The notes: generated by a model from the letters alone, not told the origin. A stretch of 64,000 nucleotides of DNA from Cacajao melanocephalus (GCA_963573385.1 CAUYLG010058944.1:1-64000); one strand, 5' to 3'. Positions 28,400 through 42,203 are shown, counted from the stretch's first letter. Numbers and translations: made by a program.

Positions 28400-28770
28400 T
28401 TGGAATTTGTCACTGCTAACACCCTAGTCCAAGCCATCATTATCATTCAATCTCCTATTTCCTCTCTGCTATCACTCTCCCTCTCCCCTCTCCACAGCCA
28501 TGATCCAGTCTATTCATAGAAGCTAACGTTAAAAAGATAAACCACATCATTTCCTAGGCCTTCTCCCTTGCTCCCCAGCTCTAGCAACACCGGGGACCCT
28601 CATTCCTATGTGAGGCTCCCTGCTTTTATCATTGCCCCTGTGTGGAAAGCTCTTTATCCAGATCTTAGGCAGCTTCTTTTTGTCATTCGCTTCTCTGCTC
28701 AAATGTCACTTCAAAGAGCCTGCTTCTGAACAGCCTGCTCTGAGAATAAGGGGAAGAAGCAGATGGAGAT
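28400..28770 (+). repeat. L2 3' region, sense
   Basis: 'gtgtggaaagctctttatcc', 'agatcttaggcagcttcttt' and 'ctcaaatgtcacttcaaaga' follow the L2 3' order. The tail continues at 28985. Confidence 0.55.
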
Positions 28771-28984
28771 TTCTGTTTCTTGTAACAAATACCATTAATA
28801 AATACTTATGGTACTATATGACTAAACTGTAGATATTTATCACTTTGGTAAATGTTTACATTGAAACCAAATTTAAGAAGAAAAATGTTTAAAAAACTAT
28901 ACCCACATCCATTGTCACCTTTTGTCGTATCACCTGAGCTTATTTTCATCAAGGCTATATCATTATCTGAGATTATTTGTTTAT

Positions 28985-29130
28985 TCATGTATTATCTATG
29001 TCCATTCCTCTAGAATGTAATCTCCATGGTAGCAGGAACTTTGTATATCTAGTTCATTGCATATGCCTAGGGACTATAACACAGAAGCTGTTCAATTAAT
29101 TGTGTATCAGTGAATGACTGTAATGGGATA
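28985..29130 (+). repeat. L2 3' tail, sense
   Basis: 'tctagaatgtaatctccatg', 'gtagcaggaactttgtatat' and 'gtatcagtgaatgact' are the L2 3' terminal phrases. It is probably the same copy as 28400-28770. Confidence 0.6.
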
Positions 29131-30660
29131 CTTGGAGAATGGTTGTCTTTTTGATAGGAAAACACTAAGTACTATAATTGTAATGTCTACATAATTTAAA
29201 AAATATTCACTCCTGAGTAATAAATTATTTCTGGTTAAGAGAGTAATGTTATCTCTTTTTTAAAGATGACTTTTTTTAGAGTTAAAGTGGTCTTGGGAAA
29301 ATTAGTGACATTACAAATCATTGGGTGGGTAAATTTGGAGTAATTTTTTGTAGCATTTTTTTGCTGCAGAATAGGGTCTAAACAGTTATTTAAATGATAT
29401 GTAAATGAAAATGCACATCTCACTATAACAAAGGAACATCTTTAAGAAAGATGTTAAAATGCATCATTTATTTCTTTAAAGAAATCATAAAAAGCAAAAT
29501 ATATCCTCTTTGACTTAATTTACTTTCGTATGGACTTTCTCTAGAACTGGAATAAATTATTTTTCATTTTGTTAAAAGAAATATTTTCATAAACTTGAAT
29601 GAACCGTATAAGTAGAACTCTTCCTTATTAGAAAAAATAGCAGAGAAACCACTTTGAGGGACAGGCACTACATTTAAGGTTTTCATTTTCCTCAATGTCA
29701 AGTGTTTGTTTTTAGCATGTGAGAAAATGCATAAACATTGCCCTTGGGTTGGGTTAACTTCATTCTTATTTGTTTAATAAGGCCACTTGCCATGCTTTTA
29801 AGTTATTTGGATTAATTTTGCTTTTTTGCTTAATGGAGGTGCATATGTAGTAGAAACTTGGTGTTGCCCTCTGTATTCCATATATTTTGGAAATTCTACT
29901 CTTCAAAATTTCAACTTTAATAAAGTGCAATATATATTAAATAAAGAAACAGGAAAGCCCCTCACATCCAAGACTTTTGTGTATGTGTGAAAGTTATGAA
30001 ACAGCATGCCTGCAACTCACATTTTTTCCGCAGCTGCAGATATTGAACAGTGACCCCATGTTCTTGACTTCTGTTCAAGAAACGAGATGCAGGTTGCCAG
30101 CCTGTTTGCGTCTCTTCTTGCCTTTTTTCCCTCTGTGGCCATTGTAAAACCCACTCTTTACCTAAGAGCAAGTTTGATTCGTTAGGTTAGTGAAAACTAT
30201 TTGTCTAAGATGGCAGATAAGAGATGTCAGAGCATAAAGTGCCATCTGTCCAAGGTTATAAATCTACGTTTGATCTGTACTCTGTAACAAACTCACCTAT
30301 AACACCAAGGAAATATACATAAAAGAAGCCATACCAGCATCTTTTCTCTTAAACTTTATGAACACTTTTCAACTATATAGGAAAGTTGAAAATTTCATGG
30401 TGAATACCCATATATCTAGCATCCAGATTCCATAATTGATAAGCTTTTTGTTATATTTGCTTACATATCTATCCATTATTTTCATACTTTTTTGTGCATT
30501 TCAAAGTAAGTTGCAGGGATCAGTACATTTCATAGTAGGTGTCATTCTGGAAACCAAAAAAAGATTGAATTGGTGGTGAACTTTGTGTGATTGTAATTAA
30601 CCTCTAAAAGATTTGTAGTATTAATTTACAAATCTTAGAATTCATCAATAGCAATGTTAG

Positions 30661-30976
<316 letters not shown>

Positions 30977-31290
30977 TAGCACATTACTTTTGGTTATCCT
31001 AGACTTCCATCATTCACAGACAACCTGTACAATTTCTACCATATTCAAATACTATGTGTAATACTATTTTCTTATTTTCTCTAAGATTATTTTTTCAATT
31101 AATTGTAAAACTTCACACTGCTGCTATATATGGAAAACCAGTATCACTTGTCATTAACAAGTTAAACAGTTTCTTCTACACACTAAAATGAATTCATAAC
31201 TATTAAGATAATTAAGGTGTGAGCTCTATGTACAGTTATGTATACCTTAGCATGCATACCACACTTTGGGAAATACTGAGTTATAGTCTC

Positions 31291-31709
31291 TGCTATGGTC
31301 TGGATATGGTTGGTTTGTCCCCACCAAATCTCTTGTCAGAATTTAGTCCTCAGTGTGGTATTCTGGGAGGTGAAACGTGTTTGGCTCATGGGGGTAGATT
31401 TCTCATGAATAGATTAATGCCCTCCCTGGTGGGTGGTAAGGAGTGAGTTCTCACTGTATTAGTACCAACAGAGCTGGTTGTTAAAAAGAGCCTAGCACCT
31501 TCTTACACACTCCACCACCACTCCTTTCTCGGCATGTGATCTGTGCATACACTGGCTCCCCTTCACCTTCTGCAGTGAATGGAAACAGCCAGCAGCCCTC
31601 ACTCAATCCTGAATTTTCTGGCCACGAGAATCATGAGTAAAATAAGCCTTTCTCTTTATAAATTACTTAGCCTCAGGTATTTCTCTGTAGCAACACAAAA
31701 TGGACTAAG
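31291..31709 (+). mobile_element. MST/THE1-type MaLR solo LTR
   Basis: It begins 'tgctatggtctggatatggt', includes 'tgggaggtgaaacgtgttt' and 'gttctcactgtattagtacc', and ends 'cacaaaatggactaag'. These are hallmark MSTA/MSTB phrases. GTCTC before and GTCTA after may be the 5-bp duplication. No internal region is attached. Confidence 0.8.
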
Positions 31710-32727
31710 TCTACTTCTTTTCTGTCACAAATGTTGGGACATAAGAAAAGTCAAAGCTGCATTGAAAATTGAACACATAGCTAACACCAGTCTGTTTTCT
31801 TCTTAAGGGACAAAAAAGTACCTTGTCCAGGTAAAACACTTAAAAGTCCCATCTGGAGCTGGCGGTGAAGAGAGTGAAAGGTCTCTTCATCAGGGATGAG
31901 GAGAGTCTGTCTACAGTCTGACATTGTGTCCCAAATGCGGTCCATTCTTCATGAGCCCTGTAGGCTCCACACTGGCAGGAACAGAGCCAAAGCCCAGTTC
32001 TTGCAGCCTGAATTTCTGCCTTGAGGACTTCTCAGTGCTGTTAACCTGACCACATTTTTTTTTTTCATTTTGTTTCCTCTCACACTTTTAACCCCCTCCT
32101 ACCAGCATATTTTCCCTTGAACTACCAACACAGGGTTGGTAGGAGATCAACAAAAACTTACCTTTCCTTCCTAAGATTACAACCAGGACATAGGAGCCAG
32201 ACATAGAGATCAAAATACCAAATTTACTTTTGATAAAGATGAGCTGGAGAATATAGCTTGGGTCTATGGCCAAATGAGCTTCTTCATACATCCTCTGTGA
32301 TCTGATCATCCCCACCTAGTCACTAGTGAAGTTAGTGAAAAAAGACCTCTCCTGGCATGGGCAGAGCCTGTCAGCACCATAAAGTTATGAATTACTAACA
32401 GGCTGCTGTGTGGTGAGAGAATGCAGAAGGCCCCAGCCAGGCATGCTCAAGTTCTTCTCAATTCACCGCTCAGATGAGTCATTCCTTGTGACTTGAGGAA
32501 CAGTAAATGAAGGGTATAAAGAGAAGTTGGAAGTGATTCTCTCATACTCTTGAGAAGTAGCGAAATCCCCTCCCTTTTATGGAAATAGGAAAAGTACAGG
32601 ATGTTATCCTCTGACAATGACCTCCTATTGCTTCCTCTTAATAAAGGACCAAATGTCACAGGATGAACTTTGGGATCCTTCTGTAAATGGAGCAGGAAGT
32701 CGAAATGCTGAACTGCACATAGGCAGT

Positions 32728-32760
32728 CAAAAAAAAACAAAAACAAAAACAAAAACACAC
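32728..32760 (+). repeat. (CAAAAA)n low-complexity tract
   Basis: Repeated 'aaaaac' units between 'ggcagtc' and 'acacaaag'. Confidence 0.9.
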
Positions 32761-33439
32761 AAAGATTTTCCAGGCAATCGCTAGGCAATTGCTGCCATGG
32801 GGCACCCCAGTTAATTTGCAAAGTGGCCAAAACACCATGTTCTCACCTCTCTTGGTAAATCCTTTCCCTTCAGGCCCCCATGGCCATGTGCCACCTCTGG
32901 CTGCTTTGGGCCTCAGATATCGCAACCAGTCTTGCCTTTCCTTCCTGTGCCCAACAGAATCTGCCTCCTCCTTTTCTACCTCTAGGGAAATCTCGCCTTC
33001 CATTTGGTTTTATAATCTTGCCTGGAAGAATATAGTCTCATCACCTGATTCAAATACTAAAGTGTTAATGATGAATAGAGTTTATTTGTACTTTATTTTT
33101 AAATGGGAGCTTATTAAACTATGCCTAGGAAAGTATTGGAGGTACTCTTTAGGTTCTCTTGGTTCTTTTTGCTAATTCTGAGGTCCCTTGACGCTCCTGC
33201 TACAGTTCTATGTTATGTTCACTTCTGAAAGACTGTTGGCTTTTGTATTAGCTATCTCAACTTCTCATGTCTACTTTCATCCTTAGCCAGTAGGGAACAG
33301 TATTTAAGCCATTATCAGCTATATCCTTAGTGCATGTAAACAGGTCACAAGGGGGTTGTTGGGCTTCTAACAAATCACCTAGTGGAAATTTTATGAAAGT
33401 CAGAATTGCATATGTAAATTTTTAAAATATACATATAAA

Positions 33440-34424
33440 AAACTAACCAAAACAACTTTGAAAAAGAACAAAGTTGGAGGACCAACATTATCTGATTTTA
33501 AGGTGACTTATAAAGTGACAGTAAACAAGATGGTAGGGAAATGGCATCAAAATAGACAAATTAATAGAACAATAGTTCAGAAATAGATTCATACATATAT
33601 GGACAGCTGATTTTTGACCAGACAATTCAGTGAAGAAAAAATAGTCTTTTCAACAAATAGTGCTGCAACAACAGAATATTTGCATGAAAAAAATGCTTTG
33701 ATCCACATCTCATACCATATGTTAAAATAAACTCAAAGCACATCATAGACCTAAATGTAAAGCCTAAAAATATAAAACTTTGAGAAGAAAATCTTGGATT
33801 ATGCACAGATTTCTCATACTGGTCACCAAAAACATAATACATAAAAAAATTTGATAAACTGAAATTCATGAAATGTAAAAACTTTTGCCCTTTGAAAGAC
33901 CCTTTTGAGAGAATGAGAAGATAAATCACAGATTGGGAGTATATGTTTGCATATATCATATAAGGGTTGGCATCCAGAATATATAAAAAAATTCCAAAAT
34001 CTCAATAATAATTTAAAAACACTCCCCTTGCTCCCTGCAATGAGCAAAATGCATGAACAAACACTTCATGAAAGAGTATATATGAATGGCAAATGAAGAC
34101 ATGAAAATTAACATCATTGGTCATTAACACAAGTTAAAACCACAAAAAGATACCACCGCACGTCAATTAGAATGGCTAAATTTTAAAAGAGTGACCCTAC
34201 TGGCAAGAGTGTGGAGGAACTAGAACTCTCATATACTGCAGGTGGGAATTGTAAAATGGCACAACCACTTCGGAAAATATTCAGCAATATCTTAAAAAGT
34301 TAAACATATACATACCACAGGATCCAGACATTCCATTCCTAGATACTTATCCAAAGGAAATGAATGCATATGTCAGTAAGAAAAACTTGTACAGAAATTA
34401 TCATAGCAGACTAATTTGTAACAG
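33440..34424 (+). mobile_element. Old L1 (L1M/L1PB-like) ORF2 3' part
   Basis: 'ggaggaccaacattatctga', 'acataccacaggatccagac' and similar phrases follow the L1 ORF2 3' order. The sequence has many stops and indels. It breaks off at 'ctaatttgtaacagc', where a younger L1 begins. Confidence 0.85.
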
Positions 34425-35345
34425 CAAACTACTCATCTGACAAAGGTCTAATATCCAGAATCTACAAGGAATTTAAACAAATTTACAAGAAAAAACAACC
34501 CCATCAAAAAGTGAGCAAAGACGTTTCTCAAAACGAACAGACACTTCTCAAAATAAGACATTTATGCAGCCAAGAAACATGAAAAAAAGCTCATCATCAC
34601 TGGTTGTTAGAGAAATGCAAATCAAAACCACAATAAGATACCATCTCACGCCAGTTAGAATGGCGATCATTAAAAAGTCAGGAAACAACAGATGCTGGAG
34701 AGGATGTGGAGAAATAGGAATGCTTTTACACTACTGGTGGGAGTGTAAATTAGTTCAACCATTGTGGAAGACAGTGTGGCAATTCCTCAAGGATCTAGAA
34801 CTAGAAATACCAGTTGACCCAGTGATCCCATTACTGGGTCTATAACCAAAGGATTATAAATCATTCTACTATAAATACACATGCACACATATGTGTATTG
34901 CAGCACTATTCACAATAGCCAAGACTTGGAACCAACCCAAATGCTCATCAACGATAGACTGGATGAAGAAAATGTGGCTCATATACACCATAGAATACTG
35001 TGCAGCCATAAAAAAGGATGAGTTCATGTCTTTTGCAGGGACATGGATGAAGCTGGAAACAATCATTCTCAGCAAACTAACACAGGAACAGAAAACCAAA
35101 CACCACATATTCTCACTCATAAGTGGGTACTAAACAATGAGAATACCTGGACACAGGGAGGGGAACATCACACACTGGGGCCTGTTGGGCGTAGGGGGCT
35201 AGGGGAGGGATAGCATTAGGAGAAATACCTAATGTAGATGATGGGTTGATGGGTGCAGCAAACCACCATAGCAAGTGTATACCTGTGTAACAAACCTGCA
35301 CATCTGCACATGTATCCCAGAACTTAAAAGTATAATAAAAAAGAA
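34425..35345 (+). mobile_element. Younger primate L1 (L1PA-like), 5'-truncated
   Basis: From 'aaactactcatctgacaaag' it follows the L1PA ORF2 3' end, the 3' UTR ('gaacatcacacactggggcc', 'agggatagcattaggagaaa') and the terminal 'acttaaaagtataataaaaa'. It repeats an ORF2 stretch already present in the older L1 just before it, which shows it is a separate insertion. Confidence 0.9.
34564..35133 (+). pseudogene. L1 ORF2 C-terminus, broken
   Basis: Two open pieces, 34564-34845 and 34891-35133, are the end of the L1 ORF2 protein (recognisable by a HYWWEC segment and TIEYCAAIKKDEF). A stop at 34843-34845 and a frame change separate them. There is no upstream endonuclease or polymerase domain, so it cannot act on its own. 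Confidence 0.8.
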
Positions 35346-35689
35346 AAATAAAGTGTATTATCTAGACGCATCTATTTAAATTTAATGGGTATCAAATTTA
35401 TTAAATATACCTACAAAATATAAGACATGAATAAAAAAAAAAAAAAAGAACAGTCCCTGACACTGTAGTAAGAAATGACAGCTATTGCTATTAGGAATGT
35501 CGCATCTATTAACAGTTTCCAGCAGTGAACACAAGCATTGTTAAATCATAAAAGACCTATTATAAAAATATCCAAGCAACAGAGATCTATTACAAGTCTT
35601 ATCTTTGCTTCAAAATAATCTGGAGTGAAAAGTATAAAGATTAGCCATGCACTGATCTTTAAAGACGCTGGGGATGGTAAAAGTCCCCT

Positions 35690-36040
35690 CTTTGCCTTGC
35701 ACACTTCTCCCTTCTCCCTTTCCATCCCTCAGAAGTAAACAGAATGAAGACATTGATGGCTACACTTCCAGACTTTTCTATACATATGCTCAGAAATATG
35801 AATGTTGATACAAATACGCATACACAGTTTTACACAAGTGGCGCCATATTGTACATATTGTTTTGCAACTTGATTTTTCCCTTGATAATACGTAAACTTC
35901 CTTTCTTGTTGGAATGAAGAATGTTCCTCATCACAGCTGAAGAGTAGGTCCTTGTCTGATGAACATATTTTGCCATTTTCCTACTGATGGGCACGTAGAT
36001 CCCTTCCACACATTACAATTTTGTTCTGGCTAATATTTTC
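35690..36040. repeat. Old interspersed repeat, unassigned
   Basis: 'ttttgcaacttgatttttcc' and 'cctactgatgggcacgtaga' look like an L1M/L1ME-type 3' region. Confidence 0.35.
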
Positions 36041-36211
36041 TCTCTCTTTAAAAAAAATTTTAATTGCCTACTTCATTTTTCCTTTGTCTATTTTCTCTCT
36101 TTAGTACCAGAATTCAACACTTTTGTCAGCTTCTTCACTAGCACACCCACCCACTGCTTCCTGAAATGCTCTGAAAACCAGTGAATTCCTTACTCTATGA
36201 GCCTGACCTTT

Positions 36212-36499
36212 TTTTTTGGAGAAGGAGTCTTGCTCTGTTGCCCAGGCAGAGTGCAGTGGCACGATCTTGGCTCACTGAAACCTCTGCCTCCTGGGTTCAA
36301 GCAATTCTCCTGCCTCAGCCTCCGGAATAGTTGGGACTACAGGTGCATGCTGCCATGCCTGGCTAATTTTTTTGTATTTTAGTAGAGACAGGATTTCACT
36401 GTGTTCCCCAGGCTGGTCTTGAACTCCTGAGCTCAGGCAATCCACTCGCCTTGGCCTCCCAAAGTGCTAGGATTACAGGCGTGAGTCACTACGCCCAGA
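36212..36499 (-). mobile_element. Alu, antisense
   Basis: Full length and bounded by a perfect 13-bp target-site duplication GAGCCTGACCTTT (36199-36211 and 36500-36512). Confidence 0.95.
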
Positions 36500-36904
36500 G
36501 AGCCTGACCTTTATAGGCCAAAAAAGAGAGCGAAATAACAATGAAAGTTACTACTACTGTTAAGTCACAGTGCAGACTGCCTTTGCTTTCCTAAGAAAGT
36601 ATGTCAAGTATTTTTTTAATTCTTTTTTAAAAATTATTTTCTTTAAAACCTGATTTTTTTTCTTGTTCTTTCTTTTCTCTTTTTCCTTGCTAGCGGGAAA
36701 TGGAGACAAACTTTCAAGTTTGCTTTTTAATCCACAAATTCAACAATTTTTTTTTCTTTTCTGTTTACTAAGTCACACAATTCCCTTGAAGGTAGACCTT
36801 TATGTGTCCCTTTATTTAGTCCTTTATTTTCCACATAAAGTTGTAAACTAAGAAGTAAAATCTTTGTTAGAATTTCTCTCCAACTCTGGAATCTTTTTAT
36901 GAGG

Positions 36905-37352
36905 TGTTGGGAGCCTGAATAATGATCCCAAAGCCATCCATTCCCTAATCCCTGGAACCTGTGGCTGTTACTTTATACAGCAAAAAGGAGTTGGCAGATT
37001 TAATTAAGTAAAGGATTTTGAGATGTGGAGATTTTCCCGGATTATCTAGATGGGGGCCAAATGTAGTCACAGGATTGCTTCTGAAAGGGAGGCAAAGGGA
37101 GATTTGGCTAAGGAAGAGAAGGTGGGGTGCAGATGGAAGCAGAGATTAGAGTGATGAGGCTATGGGCCAATGAATGCCCACAGCCACGGGAAGCTGGAGG
37201 AGGCAAGGAATGGGTTCTCTCTCCGTTGGAGCCTCCAAAGGGAACTAGCCCTGCTGGTTTCAGACTTCTGGTCTCTAAAACTGTGAGAGAACAAATTTCT
37301 GCTGTTTTAAGGTACCGAGTTCATGGTAGTGTGTTAGGAAATGAATACAGAG
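36905..37352 (+). mobile_element. MLT1-like MaLR LTR, copy 1
   Basis: 'gcctgaataatgatccc', 'aggattttgagatgtggaga', 'ttttcccggattatctagat' and 'ctctaaaactgtgagagaac' are MLT1 landmarks in order. The 3' end is near 'gaatacag'. Confidence 0.78.
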
Positions 37353-37866
37353 CTCTATTCACAATGTTCTGTAATTAATTTTGCTATTTTTTTCAAATTG
37401 TTGCTTGTTATTGTTCTTGTTAATTGCTTTTCTTCCCAGGAGTATTTGGCAGACATCGAAACAAAGTTATAGACTTAAAACTGGTGATAAACAGTGAGTT
37501 TATAATGACCTTTCATGATAAAGTAGGGGCTGGTTTATCTCCTCAACTCACCTGTTTCTTGCCTTCCCCACCGGCACTCTAGCTGCACCAGACTGCTAGG
37601 GCCTTGCTTTGATACGATCCTGAATCTGCAATCCCATTCATCAGAGGTTTATGCTATTTATAGTTTTTTTTTTAACTTTATCAATTTTTAAGACATGTAG
37701 CACTTATTTTCTCTGTTTTCCGTTATAAGTATTTGAGTATGTGGCTTACTGTGTCTACTGGATTGTATGTCTTAAAGGCAAGGATTTACTATACACTATA
37801 CTTCCTTATCGTCTTTCCTGGAACAAAGTAGAGAGAAATAAATAAATGGCCTATTTGGGAGGTAAT

Positions 37867-38095
37867 TTCCCAAATAATGGCCCCAAAGAATCTATGCTCT
37901 AATCCTGGAACCTGTGAATGTTACTTTACAGATCATTTGATAGATTTAATTAAGCTAAGGATATTGAGAGGGGGACATTTTCCTGGATTATCTAGATAAG
38001 CCCTAAATTTAGTCACAAGGGTTCTGCTGAAAGGGAGGCAAAGGGAGATTTGACTATAGAAGAGGAAAAGGCAGTGTGCAGATGGAAGCAGTTAT
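37867..38095 (+). mobile_element. MLT1-like MaLR LTR, copy 2, truncated
   Basis: 'ttcccaaataatggccccaa', 'ctggattatctagataagcc' and 'gggaggcaaagggagatttg' match the first half of copy 1, including an 'aaagggaggcaaagggagat' variant that both share. The 3' half is missing; a MIR follows. Confidence 0.72.
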
Positions 38096-38109
38096 TGACA
38101 TATTATACG

Positions 38110-38222
38110 TATAATAACTAATATTTACTGAGGATCTACTATGTTTCAGATACTGTACTGGGCATTTTATATATTTTGTCTCAGTTTATCCTCACAAGAG
38201 CCGTGTGAAGTGGTCTTTCCAG
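38110..38222 (-). repeat. MIR SINE, antisense
   Basis: 'atatttactgaggatctact', 'atgtttcagatactgtactg' and 'tttatcctcacaagagccgt'. Confidence 0.75.
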
Positions 38223-38905
38223 TTATCTATTGCTACCTAATAAACTGTCCCAAAACCTAGTGACTTAAAATAATGACAGCATTGGCCGGGCATGGTGGCT
38301 CAAGCCTGTAATCCCAGCACTCAGGCGGGCAGATCACCTGAGGTCCCGGGAGGCAGAGAGGCTGCAGTGAGCTGAGATTGCACCACTGTACTCCAGCCTG
38401 GGTGACAGAGCAAGACTCCGTCTCAAGTAATAATAATAATGACAACATTTGCTTCGCTCACAAATCTGCATTTGGGCAGGCAGAGGCAAGTAAAGCTCAT
38501 CTCCACCCTGCTCAGCGTCAGCTGGGGTAGCTCGAAGTCTCAGGGTTGGAATCATCTGAAGGTTCATTCACTCACTTACCTGGTGGCTGACACTGGCCAT
38601 GGGCTTGAAACCTTATTTAGAGCTGTTGACTGGAACACCTACATGTGTCCTCTCCATGAGCTACCTCACAATGGTGGCTGGGTTCCCAGGGTGAGTGCCC
38701 AGTAAGAGAGCCAGGTGGAAGCTGTCTCGCCCTTGATGACCTGGCTTCAGAGAGATGCAGTGTCATTTCCACGGCATTCTGTACTTGGAGGCAATCACAA
38801 AGTGCCACCCAATTTCCAGAGGAGGGGAAATGGAGTCTGTCTCTTGATGGGGATGTGGCAAGAACCTGTGGAATGGGAAATAGTGCTCCACTTTTGGGAA
38901 TTCCT
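38223..38905. repeat. Old interspersed repeat split by an Alu, family unassigned
   Basis: 'tctattgctacctaataaac', 'aaaacctagtgacttaaaat', 'tgactggaacacctacatgt', 'gagagccaggtggaagctgt' and 'tctcttgatggggatgtggc' are phrases of a widely recurring ancient element. The Alu at 38284-38434 sits near its start. Open frames here belong to this repeat. Confidence 0.5.
38284..38434 (+). mobile_element. Alu, sense, internally deleted
   Basis: It starts ggccgggcatggtggctcaa and runs to 'cagcctgggtgacagagcaa', with the middle lost ('acctgaggtcccgggaggca' joins left to right monomer). Target-site duplications AATAATGACAGCATT/AATAATGACAACATT lie at 38269-38283 and 38435-38449. Confidence 0.93.
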
Positions 38906-39095
38906 TCTGCTACAGCAGAAGGTCATCATCATTAAATGATTAAAGCTTGTAAGTGGCTGAGTGCTCAGAATTCTGACTCCAAAGCCCAGACTATGATTCA
39001 GACATTTCTCATACTATGTGACTTTTAAAGTTATTACTATCATATGATCAATTGCCTTTATCATCTCCAAACAAATTCTTATAAGCACTCTTCAT

Positions 39096-40258
39096 TTTAT
39101 TTTTAAACAAAAATTTGGATTGATGCACATAGATGTATGTAGTTTCAGGGTACACACAATAGTTTAATACATTTATATAATCTGTAAAGGTTAATCAGTG
39201 CACTTGGAATATCCATCACCTTAAATATTTGTCTTTATGCCAGATGCATTATTCTCTTCTAGCTATTTTGAGATCTAATAGATTATTATTGACTATAGTC
39301 ACCCCACTATCTATTGAACACTAGGTCTTATTTTTTCTATCAGACCATATACTTGTACCCATAAATCAACTTTTCACCCATACTGCCCCCTCACCCTTCC
39401 TGGACTCTGATAACCACTAATCTATTCTCTATCTTCATGAGATCCACTTTTTTAGCCCCACAGATGAACTAGAACATGATATTTTTCTGTGCTTGGTTTA
39501 TTTCATTTAACATAATGACCTCAAGTTCCATCCATGTTGATGCAAGTCAAGATTTCATTCTCTTTTATGGCTGAATAATATTCCACTGTGTATGTACCAC
39601 ATTTTCCTTATCCAGTCATCTGTCAATAGGCACTTAGGTTGATTCCATGTTTTGGCTATTGTGAATAAATGCTGCAATAAACAGATGTCTCTTTGATATA
39701 TTGATTTTCTTAGTTTTGAGTAAATACCCCGTAGTGAAATTGCTGGATCATATGGTAGTTCTATTTTTAGTTTTTTGAGGAACCTCCAAACTGTTCTCCA
39801 TAGTGATTGTACTAATTTATAATCCTACCAACAGTGTATGAGGGTTCTTCTTTCTCCACCTTTGCCAGCATTCATTATTGCCTGTCTTTTTCATAAAAGC
39901 CACTTGAACTGGGGTGAAATGATATCTCATTGTGGTTTTGATTTGTATTACTGTGATGATTAGTGATGTTGAGCATTTTTTTCATATACCTGTTGAATCT
40001 GACTTCTTTTGAAAAATGCCTATTCAGATATTTTTCCCATTTTTTAATCTCATTGCTCTTTTGCTATTCAGTTGTTTGAGTTCCTTATATATTCTGGTTA
40101 TTAATCTTTCGTCAGATTGGTAATTTGCAAATATTTTCCGTTATTCTGTGGGTTGTCTCTTCACTTTGTTGACTGTTTCCTTTGCTGCTCGAAGCTTTTT
40201 AGCTTGATGTAATCCCATTTAGTCTGTATTTACTTTGGTTGCCTGGAGTGCTGTTCAT
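39096..40258 (-). mobile_element. L1 (L1M-like) 3' part, antisense
   Basis: 'gcacttggaatatccatcac', 'tgacctcaagttccatccat', 'ttatggctgaataatattcc', 'tggatcatatggtagttcta' and 'cgtcagattggtaatttgca' are antisense L1 3' UTR and ORF2 phrases in order. No long open frame remains. Confidence 0.85.
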
Positions 40259-40379
40259 TTTCCATAGGAGGATCATGTATGAATTATTTTTCAAATGTGT
40301 ACAGATAACATACTAATTCATAGAGCATTTTTGAATTTTTAGTAGCTTTTTATCCAGAGAAAGGGAATAGCATTTTCAA

Positions 40380-40645
40380 GGAGGCAGAGGTGAGAGAGTA
40401 TAGCATGCATGGAGAACAGCATGGAATGAAATGGCTGGAGCAGAAGAAAGGGACAGCAAGCAGTAAGAGATGAGCTTACAAGTAAGCAGGGCTATGCCAC
40501 AGGAAGGCAAAGAGTTTGGACCCAATCCCCGTAGCAATGAGGAGCCACTGAAACTTTGTAAGCAGGGAATTGATGGAGTTCAGATCTGATTTTTAAATGA
40601 CCGCTCTGGCTTCACTGTTGAGAATTTAAAAGCATAGGATTTGGA
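40380..40645 (-). repeat. L2 3' region, antisense
   Basis: 'agcaggg…ggcaaagagtttggaccc', 'aatgaggagccactgaaact', 'aagcagggaattgatggagt' and 'ctctggcttcactgttgaga' match antisense L2 3' sequence. Confidence 0.65.
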
Positions 40646-41871
40646 GTGATATGTAAATCTCAATTCACCCATTTACTGCATAATTTGGAATATGTTTAGA
40701 ATAGTTGATGTTCTTTCAATCTGTAAACACAGGTGATTTTCAATTCAGGAAAGGGTTTTTTTTTTTTTTTTTAATCTGTGGCTTTTTAATTTTCCTGGTA
40801 TCTTATCAACAGTGCATATATTTAAGTCCAAATTCTGGGTTTCAACTGAGAGTTGGGAACACCTTTTCTAGTAAGACGGAGTGCTCTCTAATCTGCCTGA
40901 GTTCATCGGGATGGGCTTGGCTATGGCATAACAAATAAACCCTGAAGTCTCGGTGGTTTGATATGATAAAGGATTATCACCTGCTTGTGAAAAGTCATAC
41001 AGATTGAGAAACTTTTCTCTACTTTGTAAATTATGGCCTCTGGAACACAGAGCAGGGGAAGATAAAGTTGGAAGATTTCATGAGATGAGTTAAAGTCAGG
41101 CCTGGAGTGGCTTCTGTCACTACCACCCACATCCTGTTGGCTAGAATTCAGTCAAAGGCTCCAATCTGACTGCAAAGGAGGCTGGCAAATGCAGGGGTAC
41201 ATGTGGGTATTTGACGAGCACGAGTGGTTTCTGCCATCTTCCTCCCTGTCCAGATTTTCTGTTACTCTCAATTAAAATTAAGATTCTCATAGTGAACTGA
41301 TTTTGTTTCAAACTCTGTCTATGGCATATCATTTCTGAGGACTAGATGCTTCACCAGTACTTCCTACTTACAGCCCAGGTGTTTTTCTAGGTTTTGCCCT
41401 CTCCTGATGCTAAGGTACCTGTTAGAGAAATGCAGACAAAATTCCAACAGTCTTCAAAAATAAAATGGTTGAGTAATGGCTACATGGATCCCCAGTTGAT
41501 AAGGATGGGTTGAAAGGAACATACAAAATGTCATCCTGCCTTTTAAACAGGTGGCTCTTTCATATGACCATGTCTAGTATTTTTCCCTTTTTCTAAGTTT
41601 CAGACTTTAAGATCCATATAATTATTTTTTATTTCTTTCCTACTCTCATCTTCTGAAAGGACCCACATAATTATTAAACTAAATTAATTAGCTGCTAACA
41701 CATGTAAATTATTTATCTAGTAAGGTAAGAGAATGGGGTTAAAGGTGTGAGCTATCATGACTGGCCTCTGTTTTTTATTTGTTATATTTAGATCCATACA
41801 AACTTCATTAATAATGAACAATTGGTATCAATTCAATTGTTAATTTAGCTTTTTTACTTAGGCTGAAATAA

Positions 41872-42203
<332 letters not shown>

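Noticed and set aside
32447..33175. Overlapping 115-128-codon open frames on both strands
   Set aside because: They overlap in opposite frames, hold a poly(CAAAAA) tract and show no domain; probably old repeat or chance.
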